The position numbers and the translations under genes are program-made. Below are positions 25,834 to 37,068 of a DNA stretch of 64,000 nt, piece by piece. The stretch's first letter is position 1. Each line of letters starts with the position of its first letter. A model generated the notes under the pieces. The model was given only the letters and a program-made list of their open reading frames with translations. It was not told where the DNA came from and did not search any database. This DNA is from Colius striatus (Eukaryota > Chordata > Aves > Coliiformes > Coliidae), in contig NC_084759.1 in assembly GCF_028858725.1 (NCBI RefSeq), forward strand, positions 140,906,671 through 140,970,670, given 5' to 3'.

Positions 25834-26235
25834 GTAATAGCTTTCCCATCAATGTTTGAGTGACTGTAATTGCATTTGAGATAGTCTATATGTTTATCGG
25901 ATTTAAGAGAAGACAATCTCTTAGATTTGAACCATTTCACTACTGTCAGTGACAAAGTATGTGCTTGCCTTAACATTTTGAGGGCACTATTCTGAATCCA
26001 TTAATTACAGCTTCCTGCAGTTTGAAAAGCCACCTAACTGCTTTTTCTTGTAGCAATTTTTACACTTAAAGGTTTGTAGTGTTCTGGACATCTAACATTT
26101 TTTGTCTATGTTTATGATATCCAATCTAGAGTTTGTATAAGGCTGAGAAATTTGTCCATGCTTGATGTGTATGCATAAAAAAAGTAGAATGTTAGTGGTC
26201 TCATGTGGTTTTGTGAACATTTTTGCTTTCCCTAG

Positions 26236-26327
26236 ATCCATGCAAGCCATCCATCCCCATCCAGTCATCTAGTGACAGTATTCTTCCTCTGTCTCCAGCT
26301 GATAGTCCCAAAGCAAAACAAGCAGAG
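26236..26327 (+). CDS. MICAL3: MICAL3 exon: Ser/Pro linker
   Basis: A 92-nt exon between TTTCCCTAG and GCAGAG|GTAAGA. It enters in phase 1 and leaves in phase 0. The translation is PCKPSIPIQSSSDSILPLSP followed by ADSPKAKQAE, a Ser/Pro-rich disordered segment with several SP dipeptides that could be proline-directed phosphorylation sites. It is the shift exon that puts the following 1.86-kb exon in phase 0. Confidence 0.88.
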
Positions 26328-27496
26328 GTAAGAGAGGGAAACTTCGAGGTTATCTACTTACTATCTGTAGTTCAATACAACAGTTTGTTGGTTAAACTAA
26401 TGAGGATTGACAGCAGTGGGATTTCCTCCTTTCCTGTCTCTGGTCTTTTTGAAATCTGACTTCATTTAGATTTAAAAAATAATGTACTATCTATCTATCT
26501 TTCCTATCTTTAGAGAGTAGTGGCTCTGTTACAGTCACACAAGATGATTCTATGGTTCTAAGATCCCATCACAAAGCCCAAAAAATAATGATATATAGGA
26601 TATTTTAATTTCCATGTGCAGTTAACAAGACAGAGCTAGAGCTAGAGCTAGAGCTAGAGAGATAAGGCATGAGGAGGAGCCATAAGTAAAGTGTTTCCAG
26701 TTTATGCTGGTTCAGCTATCTTTTCTGTACAGCTGCAATTCAAAATTGTATTTATATTACTTAGTGGTAATCAAAGTACTGCTTATTTATTCCAAAGTAA
26801 CAACATAGTTCAGCTTAAGGGAGGGAGACATGTTACTGATGTACTGTCGTGTTGTCAGCCCTGGAGTCAGCATGCAAACATACTGTGGGGTTTCTAGCTA
26901 CTGGCATGTAAGAACAGGAAGTACATGACTCTTAAAATGTTCATGTTTTTTTCTCCCAAGTGTTTGCTTTCAAGGAATTACTAAAAGATTAGACTTTATC
27001 TTAAAAAGTTTTATCATAAACCAGTTTACTTTTGCAATAGACACATTATGGGATAGGACTGGTTCACCAATGGCAGTTGCTGACAACGTTCACTTTCTGT
27101 TAAAATGAAGGGGCTTTGTTTTTTCGGAACCATCTAATGATTCTATCAGTCATAGTTATTGTTTATATCGAGACAGTGTCTAAATGTGAATACTCAAGAC
27201 CTCAGTGTTTCATATGTGTCACACAAGAACACAGATGGAGAAGTTCATGCTCTAACGATCATATGTCAGATAAACCAAACTGTCTTCATTCAAAAAAAAG
27301 CCAGAGACAAAGATGCCATTGAAAAGAGTAAGATGTTCCAGGCCTGTGAATTGAGATGCCATGTGTGGGTTTTTTACTGTTTTCATACTTGGATGATTTC
27401 CTTATTGCTAACTTTGTTAGAAGAAGGAAAAAAAAAGGAACAGTAGCTTAATGAGCCCAATGATTATTAATATTTGCCTTTTCCCTTTTTTTGTAG
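26328..27496 (+). other. MICAL3: MICAL3 intron (phase 0)
   Basis: A 1.2-kb intron containing a short CTAT repeat (26487-26500) and a GAGCTA hexanucleotide repeat (26633-26659). The acceptor is TTCCCTTTTTTTGTAG. Confidence 0.85.
26633..26659 (+). repeat. (GAGCTA)n tandem repeat, 4.5 copies
   Basis: Four perfect copies of GAGCTA plus half a copy in the intron upstream of the largest MICAL3 exon. Confidence 0.95.
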
Positions 27497-29360
27497 GATG
27501 TGAAAGATCCTCTGGCTGAAATACCCCGGGCAATAAAATCTCCAAAGGCACGCTTTTTCCCTGAGCCTTTCCTTCTTGAAGAAGGATCAAAGGGTGAAAT
27601 TCCCAAAGACAGGAAAGTTAAGAGCCCTTTGGTGCCATCATCTCCAGTGTTATCACAACCGGTTGCATCACCAGAGAGCGTTGCACCTACATCACTAGCA
27701 GAGTCTCGGCCAGCAGCACCGACATTGGCTTCCTCCCTAACATCTGCTCAAATGCCTATCTGTTCCCAGCCTTTGCCTTCTGCTGAAACATCCATTCCGT
27801 CCCCAGTGGAGACTCCAGTGTGTTTCCAACCGGTTCCAGCCTTAACGTCTACTCCTTTAGCCAAACTCGTCCTTAGGGGCCAGGGTAGCGAGGTGGAAAA
27901 ACTGGGGAGCCCTACTACTGCAGAAGAAGCCCTGAAACGGAGTAACCTTGTAGAAGAGTTCTGGATGAAAAGTGCTGAAATTCGAAGGAGCTTAGGGCTC
28001 ACCCCAGTAGACAGAAACAAACACTCAGAAACGAACTTTACTGTGTCTGCCCTTGAGACAACTCCTCTAAAGACTTTTAATAGCGAGACTATTTCAGGAG
28101 ATGAAAGGGCCCGTCTTCTCAAACCCCAGCCTGCCCCAAGAAGACAGGGATTGTCCAAGTTGGAAAACGAACAGATTTCTCTGCTCACTCCAAAGTCTCC
28201 GTCAGAAAAAGAGCTAAAGAGTTCCAATGAAGTGAGGAGAGATGTATCTAGCAGTTCTGGACTTGGCCTTCAGGAGAGTTCATCTAACATGAGAACTATG
28301 GCTAGCCAGAGCTTCAACACTTCTGACTCTACCATGCTTACTCCTCCATCTAGTCCACCACCACCACCTCCTCAGGGTGAAGAACCAGCCACTTTACGCA
28401 GAAAGAGATATCAAGCAGTCTGGCAGAATGAGGTTGAAGCCAGGTCACCTCCAACACCAGCATCAACACCTCCTGCTCCACCACGCCGTGAGCTGGCCTC
28501 TGCTGCCAAAGAGTCGACCCAGCCCAAAAAAGACGACGTGCGGAAGTCTTTTGCAGAGAGTGTGGATGAGATTCCATTTGCTGACGATGTAGAAGACACA
28601 TATGATGACAGAACAGAGAACTCAAGCCTTCATGATAAGTTCTTCACACCTCCTACCAGTAGGCCAAAGCCAGAGAAACCGCTTCTTTTGCCCTTGGTCA
28701 AAGAAAATGGTGGTCCACCCTCAATGGAACAAAAGAAGAGAGCGTTGCCTGAAATTTCTGCGGAGGCCAAAGAGCTTGCTGAGGAAAGAATGAGAGCCAG
28801 AGAGAAGTCTGTCAAGAGTCAAGCACTGCGTGATGCCATGGCTAAACAGTTGTGTAAGATGAAAGATATGGAAATGGCTGCAGCTGCTGCTGCTGGGACC
28901 ACAAGGGCACGAAAGGCATCTTCTATGCCCTTAAAGACCAAAGAGTTGTTTTATGACTCTCCAAAGCATCTGGCCTTGAAACTAGCAGAGGGATCCACAC
29001 GAAAGCATGATGCTGCTAGTGAGAAGTTCTCCACACCTGCTGCTGATGTGGCTGGACCTGAAGGGTCTGTCACCTCCTCAGAAGGCTCCAGTGGGAAGAG
29101 TAAGAAGAGAACTTCTCTTTTCTCCCCTCGTAAGAACAAAAAGGAGAAGAAATCAAAAAATGACAGCAGGCTCTCTGACAAATCCAGTGGTGGGACAGAA
29201 GAATCAGCCAAGCCTAGGTCATTGTGGAAGTCTGTTTTCTCTGGATATAAGAAAGACAAGAAGAAAAAGGCTGATGACAAATCCTGCCCAAGTACTCCCT
29301 CAAGTAGTGCCACTGTGGATTCTGGCAAGCACAAAGCTTCTCCATTGATTACAGCTGCAG
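27497..29360 (+). CDS. MICAL3: MICAL3 large exon: proline-rich and basic region
   Basis: An 1,864-nt exon, phase 0 in and phase 1 out, between TTTTTTTGTAG and GCTGCAG|GTATAA, open for 621 codons. Counting from the exon start it shows:
- a Pro/Ser/Thr-rich stretch (about residues 20-125);
- the MICAL signature FWMKSAEIRRSLGLTPVD (about 154-171);
- a polyproline run of the SPPPPPP type (about 285-295);
- the acidic patch DEIPFADDVEDTYDD (about 358-372);
- the helix-prone AKELAEERMRAREKSVKSQA (about 425-445);
- a short poly-Ala run;
- a Lys-rich segment (KSKKRTSLFSPRKNKK);
- the conserved block RSLWKSVFSGYKKDKKKK near the end.
In mammals this region links the catalytic half to the Rab-binding domain and includes the ELKS-interacting part. 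It is the best-supported coding exon here. Confidence 0.97.
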
Positions 29361-29528
29361 GTATAATAGACATGTGCCTCTGCACTGTGTTCTTTGCCTA
29401 TGGCTAGATATCCTTGAAAGTGAGTTTGGCTTAGGTATTCAGCAATGTAGCTACGTTGCTGAATGACACTGCTCCCCAGTATCAAATGGGCAGATCAAGA
29501 TAAGTGCTAGCAACTAGAACAATATGTT

Positions 29529-29557
29529 TGCATATCAACAAAATTTGTTGATATGCA
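29529..29557 (+). repeat. 29-nt palindrome, 14-bp arms
   Basis: Arms TGCATATCAACAAA and TTTGTTGATATGCA are perfect reverse complements around a single A at 29543. The end of the palindrome is 21 nt upstream of an AATAAA hexamer. Confidence 0.9.
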
Positions 29558-29578
29558 CTGGAAAAAAAAGGATCCTTA

Positions 29579-29584
29579 AATAAA
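29579..29584 (+). terminator. AATAAA hexamer in intron (possible alternative poly(A) site)
   Basis: A canonical poly(A) hexamer about 220 nt after the donor of the large MICAL3 exon and 174 nt after the intronic stop at 29405. Use of this site would give a MICAL3 form without the bMERB domain. An AATAAA in AT-rich intron is also expected by chance. Confidence 0.25.
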
Positions 29585-30255
29585 ATCTTCACTCTTGATA
29601 TGTACAAGGCATGTCTGTTTTCCACCTTAGACTGGTACAAGAAATAAGCACAGTTTGTTGGTATCAATTGTCTGTGATGTTTCATCTCTATTTTAAATCC
29701 GATCCTTATCTTTTCCTTGGATGGTCTGTTACTTTTGTTTCAACCTGGCTCCACGGATGCTTACTGTAGCAATGCAGTTACTCCCGTGTTCTCAGTGATC
29801 TGGCGACTGTCTTGCTGATCCATGAAGTGGGGATTCTGTGGCCTGATGTAAATCTTGTACATGCTATCAGGTGCAGGTGGGGATGTTTCATGACAACTTG
29901 GGATACAGTAAATAAGTTAGCCATAAATGCCATCGAAAGTGAATATTTTACATTACTCTGGCCTTGTACAGGTAGCCAAAATAGCTATTTGTAACATCAA
30001 TACAGTACAAAGGGAGAATTGTGACCATTATTTTTAAGTGTTTGCTCTCTTAGAGTGAAACTTGTAACTAAAATTCATCATTTTGTGGATCAATGCTTCT
30101 CTGATGACTGTAATCCCAGGTGAAGCAAATCAGATGGGCATAAAAGGACTATTTTGCGAAGCTCAGTCAGAGAACTTACAACTATGTTCTGAAATGTTTA
30201 CAGGGAGATTAGGTACCACTTCTCTTACTTCCCTTTTTTATTCCTGGCTTCTCAG

Positions 30256-30350
30256 ATTTGCAGCTCCGTCAACACTTGAGCTTCTCAGAGGACTCTGACC
30301 TCTCCAGTGACGATGTTCTGGAACGCTCCTCCCAGAAATCCAAACGAGAG
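30256..30350 (+). CDS. MICAL3: MICAL3 exon: SFSEDSDLSSDDVLE block
   Basis: A 95-nt exon, phase 1 in and phase 0 out, between GGCTTCTCAG and CGAGAG|GTAGGC. It reads LQLRQHLSFSEDSDLSSDDV and ends LERSSQKSKRE. This is a strongly conserved MICAL3 segment just N-terminal to the bMERB coiled coil, rich in Ser/Asp contexts that suit casein-kinase-type phosphorylation. Confidence 0.95.
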
Positions 30351-31020
30351 GTAGGCAGATGGGAAATGCATTTTGGATCTGGTATATGCAGATCACAGGC
30401 TCGGAGAACCACATCAGAAACTTAAATTATTAATATTGTTTTCTTACTGTTTCTTCAGTGGAAGGGGCTTTCCTATGAGTTGGCTGACTGATCTGCCTAA
30501 AATAAGTTGATTTCACAATTGCAAGCTACTCTCTACTGTTACTATATGATAGATCTATTGTCTCACTGGGACTTTACAACAAATACCACAGTTAGAATAG
30601 TGAATTTTGCCCCTGTTTTAAGCATGCCAATGACCTATAGAAAACAGACATTTAACATCAGAAAAGTAAATTTTACTGTCTCTAATGTTATTGCAAAAAG
30701 ATAACAATGAGGTAGTTCTCACTTTTTGTAAGGGTCCAATTTTAGGATATTGTTTTACCAGTCTCTTTGATAGACTGAAGTGGTAGAATTCCAAGCAGAC
30801 TACAGACAGGAATGTACTTTTGCATGCATCAAGAACATTGTCAAGACAGATCATCAACTAAGAAGTGAGCTACAGGCTGCGGTTTTGCAACTCATGCAGG
30901 TTTGATTATTTTTCCCGAGAGAACGGAATGTGTACAGTCTCAATTAGTACCTTCTCGCTTTGGAGGGAAGATAAGCCATCAGCTGTTCCTTCTATTTTGA
31001 CCATGTTTTCTCTGAGGACT

Positions 31021-31080
31021 TAGAATCATAGAATCATTTAGGTTGGAAAATGCATTTAAGATCATCACGTCTGTTGCTGA
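31021..31080 (-). mobile_element. CR1 tail, short and degraded
   Basis: It begins AGAATCATAGAATCATTTAGG, followed by a GTTGGAAAA...TTAAGATCATC counterpart of the CR1 3' end in reverse orientation. Only about 60 bp is recognisable. Confidence 0.7.
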
Positions 31081-34009
31081 GTATTTCCAGAGGTCTTTGT
31101 GTGTAGATAGCAGCTGTAAAGCTGAAATACATAGTAGTGAGCCAGCATATAGGGATTGGTCTTAGCTGGGTGTTCTCTTTCTAGGCTGATCTGATATGAA
31201 CTCTGCTGCTTCAGAGAGCTGTTTCTTGCTCCTGACCAACCTTCCCTGGCTAGTGCTATAATATCATATCAATGACTCTCTAGCCAAAATAGTTTTACTT
31301 TAAGTGATGTTTTAAGAAAGTTACAGAAGAGAAAAGAGGAGACACTAGTGGGTCTCTGTAAAAGCCCAGAGAGAAAAATGCATCTTGTTTATTTGCACAT
31401 ATTTATATGTGGAAAATACACGGTGAGAGCCAAGTGCCAAAGTTATTTGCTTTTAAGTGAATTTCAATTTGAGGATGGCACTAATAGTGCCAAAATAAGT
31501 GAAAAACGTAAGCAACTGAACAATCATAGTAATGAGAAAGAGCCCCTCTTTCATCTAAATTCTGCTAGACAAAGTTTTTAGGAATACAAAGTTTGGAGTT
31601 TGAAAAGTTTTAGAGATGGTTCTATGATTTCATCGAACCAACAGAACACTAAGGTTCTTCTGGTACTGAAGAACGAAAAATGTCTTCCCCCTATCCCTTC
31701 CTGGTGGCACCTGGTTCACATGTTAAAAATACCCTGGAAGAAGAGAACTGAGAGGGTAGTGTCAGCAGATAGAGTGGTCAGTAACTCCTTTCTCAAACCT
31801 GTGTGTGCACAAGTCAGCCTTAAATGACAGCATCTACTTGATACTGGGTTTGAATGTCAAAGGTATGGAAGAACTGCAAATTGAAGTGTCATAGGAAGTG
31901 CTTTCTATGTATATATAGTAGAATTAATTAGAATAACTAATGAATTTAAGGCTGGTGAAAGGAGTTGATGAAGTAAGTAGGAATTTTCTGTATTTACTTA
32001 CCTCTGTTAATCTCTGTCTTTAGTTGATCTAGATCTCTTCTAAGAGGAAGATTATTTTTTTATTTGATTCCCTTTTTTGTCTCCCCCTTCCATTCCTCCT
32101 TGCATACCCCCAAGGCATTTAATGAGAAATTCTGCATTTTCCCAGAGATGCAGAGGAATGAGGTACCTGTGGCTAGCAGAGGACAGATCCGCATTACAGG
32201 GGGTTCAGATAAGAGTTAGAGTTACAGTTCTGCCTTGTAAGCTACTTCAGGAGGAAGCATGGCTTCAGTAAGGTCCATGCTTGCTTCCAGACATTGGTAT
32301 GCTTTGATGATCACTTTGTTTTTTCTGTACTGAGCTACCTGGATTTTTGCAGGAAAAAAAAAGATCTCATTGGAGAAGACAAGTGACAGTGGCAGATGCC
32401 TAGTACTGGAATCCTAGTACTGAAAATAACTCATCAATTCTACCAAGGATATGGTGGTTGTGTCTCATTTTCTCCCATTTGCGGTTGCTGAAGTTAGATT
32501 AAGAATTTATTTGCTCAGCATCTGCCTAATTTTTAAAGAGTAGTTTTGAGAATTAATTTATTCAGAGGAAACGAATCTGAGAACTCCCATAAACCAAGTT
32601 TTATTTCATCCTGTGGAAGGATATAGAATGTACACACCAACACTGCTGTGCCTTGCCATCAAAAGAAGCGTAACTGGACTTTGAGACTGACAAAACTGGG
32701 TTGGTACTGATTTGGGGGCAGGGGTTGTGTTTTTAAAGTTACAAACTGCCTGCTACCTGTTACAGATAAGAGTTGACTTCCTGCATACTACATAACTTTT
32801 ATGTGAACCCCTTCTCTAAACTGAAATTCGGCTTGTGCTGCTTGTTTGGAAATTGTAATGAGCTTGCTTCCCAGATAGCTTGCTCTATTTAGCCTGTCCT
32901 TTGTGATCAATGCAATTCAGTGTTGTTTAACGTAGTGTCTTTCAAGAGAAACATCTTGTAAAGCATTTAGAACGTAAATGTCACCTGGGTCTCGTGTTTA
33001 AGGTGTGTGTCATTGTGTTTGTGTTCGTTGCTGTTCCTGTACAACTGTGGTATTGTGATCAGATGTGAGTTATACTACTACAGGTAGCTTGCTTTTTACT
33101 GGTGTTTGCATACATGCTGAAGTTGTTCTATGGCTTTTCATTTGTGACTGGTTTTAGTCAATTGAATGTGAAAACGCAAAATGCTGGCTGTTTTCCCAGA
33201 ATGGCACAATGCACTCTATACTTGATGACAGAAAGGAATTTTACCTCTCATACAAACCTATGGTTTAATTGCCTTCTTTTCTGGTGCAGAGTAACATAGA
33301 ATATCCTTGGGTAGAGAAGGTAGTGATTTCTCTTTGTTTTCTCTTCCTCTTCTCCTCCTTCTCATAACTTTAGCTCCTCAGGCTCTCTGAAAGGTCTCTT
33401 TTTAGACAGGGAGATTCCATTACTATAGGACACACGGCTCACTGTGAGCTTGTCTGGTATTTCTCCTATTGTAAAGCAGTGAGGAAGATTTATCATGTTA
33501 GTTAAATACCAATGGTCTTTTCTATGAAGTAGAGATCATTTCAAACCAGGAAATAAACAGAACTAACTAGGAGAGAACTGTGTAACAGTGTAATAGATGA
33601 CTGGCTGAAGCAGCGCAGACCAAATGTGCCCCAGCATAAGCTATGATTCCAAATTCTGAGCAAAAATATTGTAGGTGAATGCACACATCCTTACTCAATG
33701 GACAGTAAAACCATAGGCAGATAAAGGCCAAATAACTTCTCTAGAAAAAGGTCTTTCCAAATTGACTGTAGCTTCAAAGAGACTGACAAAGCTAATAGCC
33801 TTCAGGAGTGTGCTAGAAACTTGATTTTATGGACAGAAGTGCCATTGTGCTTCATCAGTCTGGATCACATTCAGCATTTGCATTGTTTTATGTTTCATTT
33901 AAAAACAGCTTTGTTGTATTACTGTGCATCTGTTTTCAATGTTGAACTGATTTTGCTTCATTTTGTACGTTTTATATTTTTTTTTTCCTTTACCATTCCC
34001 CCTTTAAAG

Positions 34010-34060
34010 TCGATTTATGTACCACACGCCTTGGCATTCAAGAGATCATACTCGTCAAAG
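34010..34060 (+). CDS. MICAL3: MICAL3 51-nt cassette exon ahead of bMERB
   Basis: A T-rich tract (33974-34005) and an AAAG acceptor are followed by 17 open codons reading SIYVPHALAFKRSYSSK and an AAAG|GTAGTG donor. The exon is phase 0 on both sides, exactly fitting the phase-0 intron between exons 30350 and 36126. Inclusion places 17 residues immediately before the RAYTEEELNAKL start of the bMERB coiled coil. The KRSYSS cluster is a plausible basophilic-kinase site (inference). I take it as a genuine alternative micro-exon. Confidence 0.78.
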
Positions 34061-34740
34061 GTAGTGTCTCCATTCCCACTAGTTGGCCATTGTTGCATTG
34101 CATGTCCCTATATTAACCCATTGAATCCATAGCTACCCATCACGTGTGCACTAACATCACAAACATTGACTGTGCATGCGTGAGATGTTAGAAGATGTGA
34201 GCAGAAAATTCTTTGTAGAGGTTGTCTACCAAAAATGCATTAAGCTCTGAATTGTCTGTCTAGTTAGAATGCATGCAGTTAGCAGTGCACAGCAGCGCAC
34301 CACTGCACAGAGTCATGTGGATGATCTTTGAGCTTCAGAGCAAATTGGTTTTCAAGGCAATTAAATATGAGTATCCTTTTCTTAATACTTAAGAGTACGA
34401 GTTCAGGTATGAATCATCACACTTAAACCAGCATCCTTCAAAATTGTTGAGCTCACCGAAATCTTAGTGAAACCCTGCATCAGGCTAACGTGAAGACAGG
34501 AGTTGCATTTCTTTTTCAGGATTATTGCTGCTTTCTGAAATTCTTGTTGTCCCATCTTTACAGTCACAACAGTGTTACTTGGGATAGGAAAGTCTCTTAT
34601 CACTTTACCTTCTGATTGGATGTCCATGGGGATTTTGTGTTTTTTTTAAAAAAAGGAAAGAGAGTAAAGTGTTAACTTCTTGGAGCTTTAATGGTGGTGC
34701 TTGCTAACAACCTATCTGAGAGATTTTTGATAGAGCTGTG

Positions 34741-34985
34741 ATCATAGAATCATAGAATCACAGAATGGTAGGGGTTGGAAGGGACCTTGAGAGATAATCC
34801 AGTCCAACCCCTTTGCAGAAGCATGTCCACTTAGATCAGGTCACACAGGAACATTTCCAGGCGGGTCTTGAAGACCTCCAAGGAAAGAGACTCCACATCC
34901 TCCCTGGACAGCCTGTGCCAGGGATCCCTCACTCTCACAGTAAAATAGTTTTTTCTTGTGATCCTACCTTAAATTCTATTCACCA
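34741..34985 (-). mobile_element. CR1 retroposon, 3' fragment
   Basis: It starts with repeated ATCATAGAATCA units, then GGTAGGGGTTGGAAGGGACC, a CCAGTCCAACCCC motif, and the 'acatttccaggcgggtcttgaagacctccaaggaaagagactccac' portion. This is a well-preserved 5'-truncated avian CR1 in reverse orientation. Confidence 0.92.
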
Positions 34986-36125
34986 AGAACAATAAACCAG
35001 AGGTAGACTGACCAACGTGACAGTACAATAACTAGATAAAGCGAATCTCAGGGTAGTCTGTGTCAGTATTTTGTCCTTAACGTTGACTGTCCATGGAGAA
35101 GATCTCTTTCTGGAAATAGGAAACATCTGTTTACAAGTGTTCCTTAAAGCTTTTACATACATGTATGTGGGAAGAGTTCTTTTCTTCAGTATAGTTCACT
35201 TGATGAAGTTTCTTTGATGCTCTTAAATGTCTATGAGAGGAAGCCCTCCTAGACTACAATACAACCAACCAGCAGACTTGATAAGATGCTAAACCCCATT
35301 TCAGTTATGTTAAAAAGATTTAGTTGTTTTAAAACTAGTTTCACTAAGAGGAAAGGAAGAAATACCTTTCTCTTTCTATAAACACAACCTTTCTCCTTTT
35401 GGATGACTTCTGGTGTTCTGATATTCTAGTTTTAGATTAGGGATTGTTTGCTTTGTTTTGCACCAACCAGTTTTTTGGGGTTGCTTTTGAGATGGGATTT
35501 CCCATCTCATACCAGAATGTTGTTCTGCTTTCAAATGTCTTTTTGCCTTCTTGATTAATAGAAAAGTTGCACAAATGTACACAGGTAGTTATTACCAGTT
35601 ATACAACTCCCAACTATGGATGTTCTTGCTCCAGAGGAAATAAAAAAGGAAGAGGGGAGTACCAATATGACTACACTGTAATATATAATCTTTAATGATT
35701 TCTTATACTGCTGTAACTGTTCATGCAGGCATTCCTTTATGCTCTTTTAAAATGAAATCGAGGTGACCCCTCTCTATAGTGCTCAATGTTTTAACTAAAT
35801 CCATTGCCTAAATGTACTGAGAAATAGAATAACATTGAATTGATCTTAGCGGAGAGGTGTCATATACCAGTGAAAAACAGGGATGAGACATTATATAAAC
35901 TCACAGCTTTGCAGTTGGCTTATATGCTTCTTCACTCCTGAGTTGACCCTGAAATTGTTGCTCACGGCACTCTGAACACCTTTGCCTACAGAAGCTTGAC
36001 TTTTGACACAGCCATGGCAAAGACAGAACATTCCCTTCTGAGATTTTGGAAGAGAAAATGGTCGTCCCTCCACCCATACTGCTGAGCATGCAAATAAAGT
36101 CTGCTCCTGTTTTTTCTTCCTTCAG

Positions 36126-36233
36126 AGAGCTTACACGGAAGAGGAACTGAATGCCAAGCTGACCCGGCGAGTACAGAAAGCTGCCCGTAGACAAGCCAAG
36201 CAAGAGGAGCTAAAGAGGTTACACAGAGCTCAG
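36126..36233 (+). CDS. MICAL3: MICAL3 exon: bMERB helix 1 start
   Basis: A 108-nt exon, phase 0 on both sides, between TTCCTTCAG and GCTCAG|GTAGCG. It reads RAYTEEELNAKLTRRVQKAA and continues RRQAKQEELKRLHRAQ, a highly charged amphipathic helix. It begins the bivalent MICAL/EHBP Rab-binding (bMERB) domain, which in this family binds Rab8-group GTPases. The sequence is almost identical to what I recall for mammals. Confidence 0.96.
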
Positions 36234-36974
36234 GTAGCGTCTTGCAGTCTTCGTGTCACAGCAGATAGTTAACTCTGTGTGAAAGCACCACAATGCTGAC
36301 ATTCCTCTGAGTGTGTTAGAAGAGGATCCAGAGACAGAACTTTCCTCTTATTTCTTCAAGATTGGCCCTGCTCCTACTCCCTATTTCAAATTTGATATCA
36401 TGTCACAAACATGGGAAGAACAGTTAAAACCTGTGATGATAGTTTTACACTGAGAAAAATAATGACTGTAACACCTTTCTAGCTGGACAGGAGTGAAGCA
36501 TCAACTGAATGGAACAGCTGTAGTCAGCTAATACCTGATGAAGCTGCACCTGTGATTGCTTTATTCTATATGATGCTGCTGGGTGAAGTGTTACCAAATT
36601 AGCCTTTAATTAGCAGAGAATCTGTTGGAAAACTGATGGCATCATCTGTAGGTGATGGGGCTCGTTTAAAACTCGAGGTAGGGGCTCAGCTGACTGAATA
36701 GCATCACCTTTCACTTCAGCATTTAGGAAGGTGATTGAACTTATAGCAAATAGGTGAGTATCCATGCAAAATTAAGGGATAAGATGCAAGGGGTGGGGAG
36801 AATGTTGTTACTGGAGAGACTATGATGCTAGCTTTGAAGCGGTGTGTGGATGAATACAAGTACTTGGTTTTGAAAAAGCCGATTTGACTGTAGTCACTTG
36901 GTGCTGGATGAGTGCTGCAGACAGAGGAGGAGAATTGCTGTTGGTGAGGTTCTGCTCCATTCTTCTCTGAACAG
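36234..36974 (+). other. MICAL3: MICAL3 intron (phase 0)
   Basis: A 0.74-kb intron with no recognisable repeat or additional exon. The acceptor is TTCTTCTCTGAACAG. Confidence 0.85.
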
Positions 36975-37068
36975 ATCATCCAGAGGCAGCTTGAACAAGT
37001 GGAAGAAAAACAGCGGCAACTTGAGGAGAGAGGGGTTGCTGTGGAGAAGGCTCTTCGGGGAGAAGCAG
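36975..37068 (+). CDS. MICAL3: MICAL3 exon: bMERB coiled coil
   Basis: A 94-nt exon, phase 0 in and phase 1 out, between CTGAACAG and GCAG|GTATTC. The translation IIQRQLEQVEEKQRQLEERG followed by VAVEKALRGEA continues the bMERB coiled coil. Alternative insertion takes place in the 15.8-kb intron that follows, after the GEA junction. Confidence 0.96.

Larger units (their letters stand above)
29361..30255 (+). other. MICAL3: MICAL3 intron with intronic AATAAA
   Basis: A 0.9-kb intron. Reading on from the large exon adds 14 residues after the split glycine codon before a stop at 29405. A near-perfect palindrome (29529-29557) and an AATAAA (29579-29584) follow. This could support a transcript ending in the intron, but nothing here proves it. 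Confidence 0.8.
30351..36125 (+). other. MICAL3: MICAL3 introns around the 34010 exon
   Basis: Apart from the exon 34010-34060 this is intron carrying two CR1 tails in reverse orientation (31021-31080 and 34741-34985). The acceptor at the end is TTTTTTCTTCCTTCAG. I saw nothing else supportable in the remaining sequence. Confidence 0.8.
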
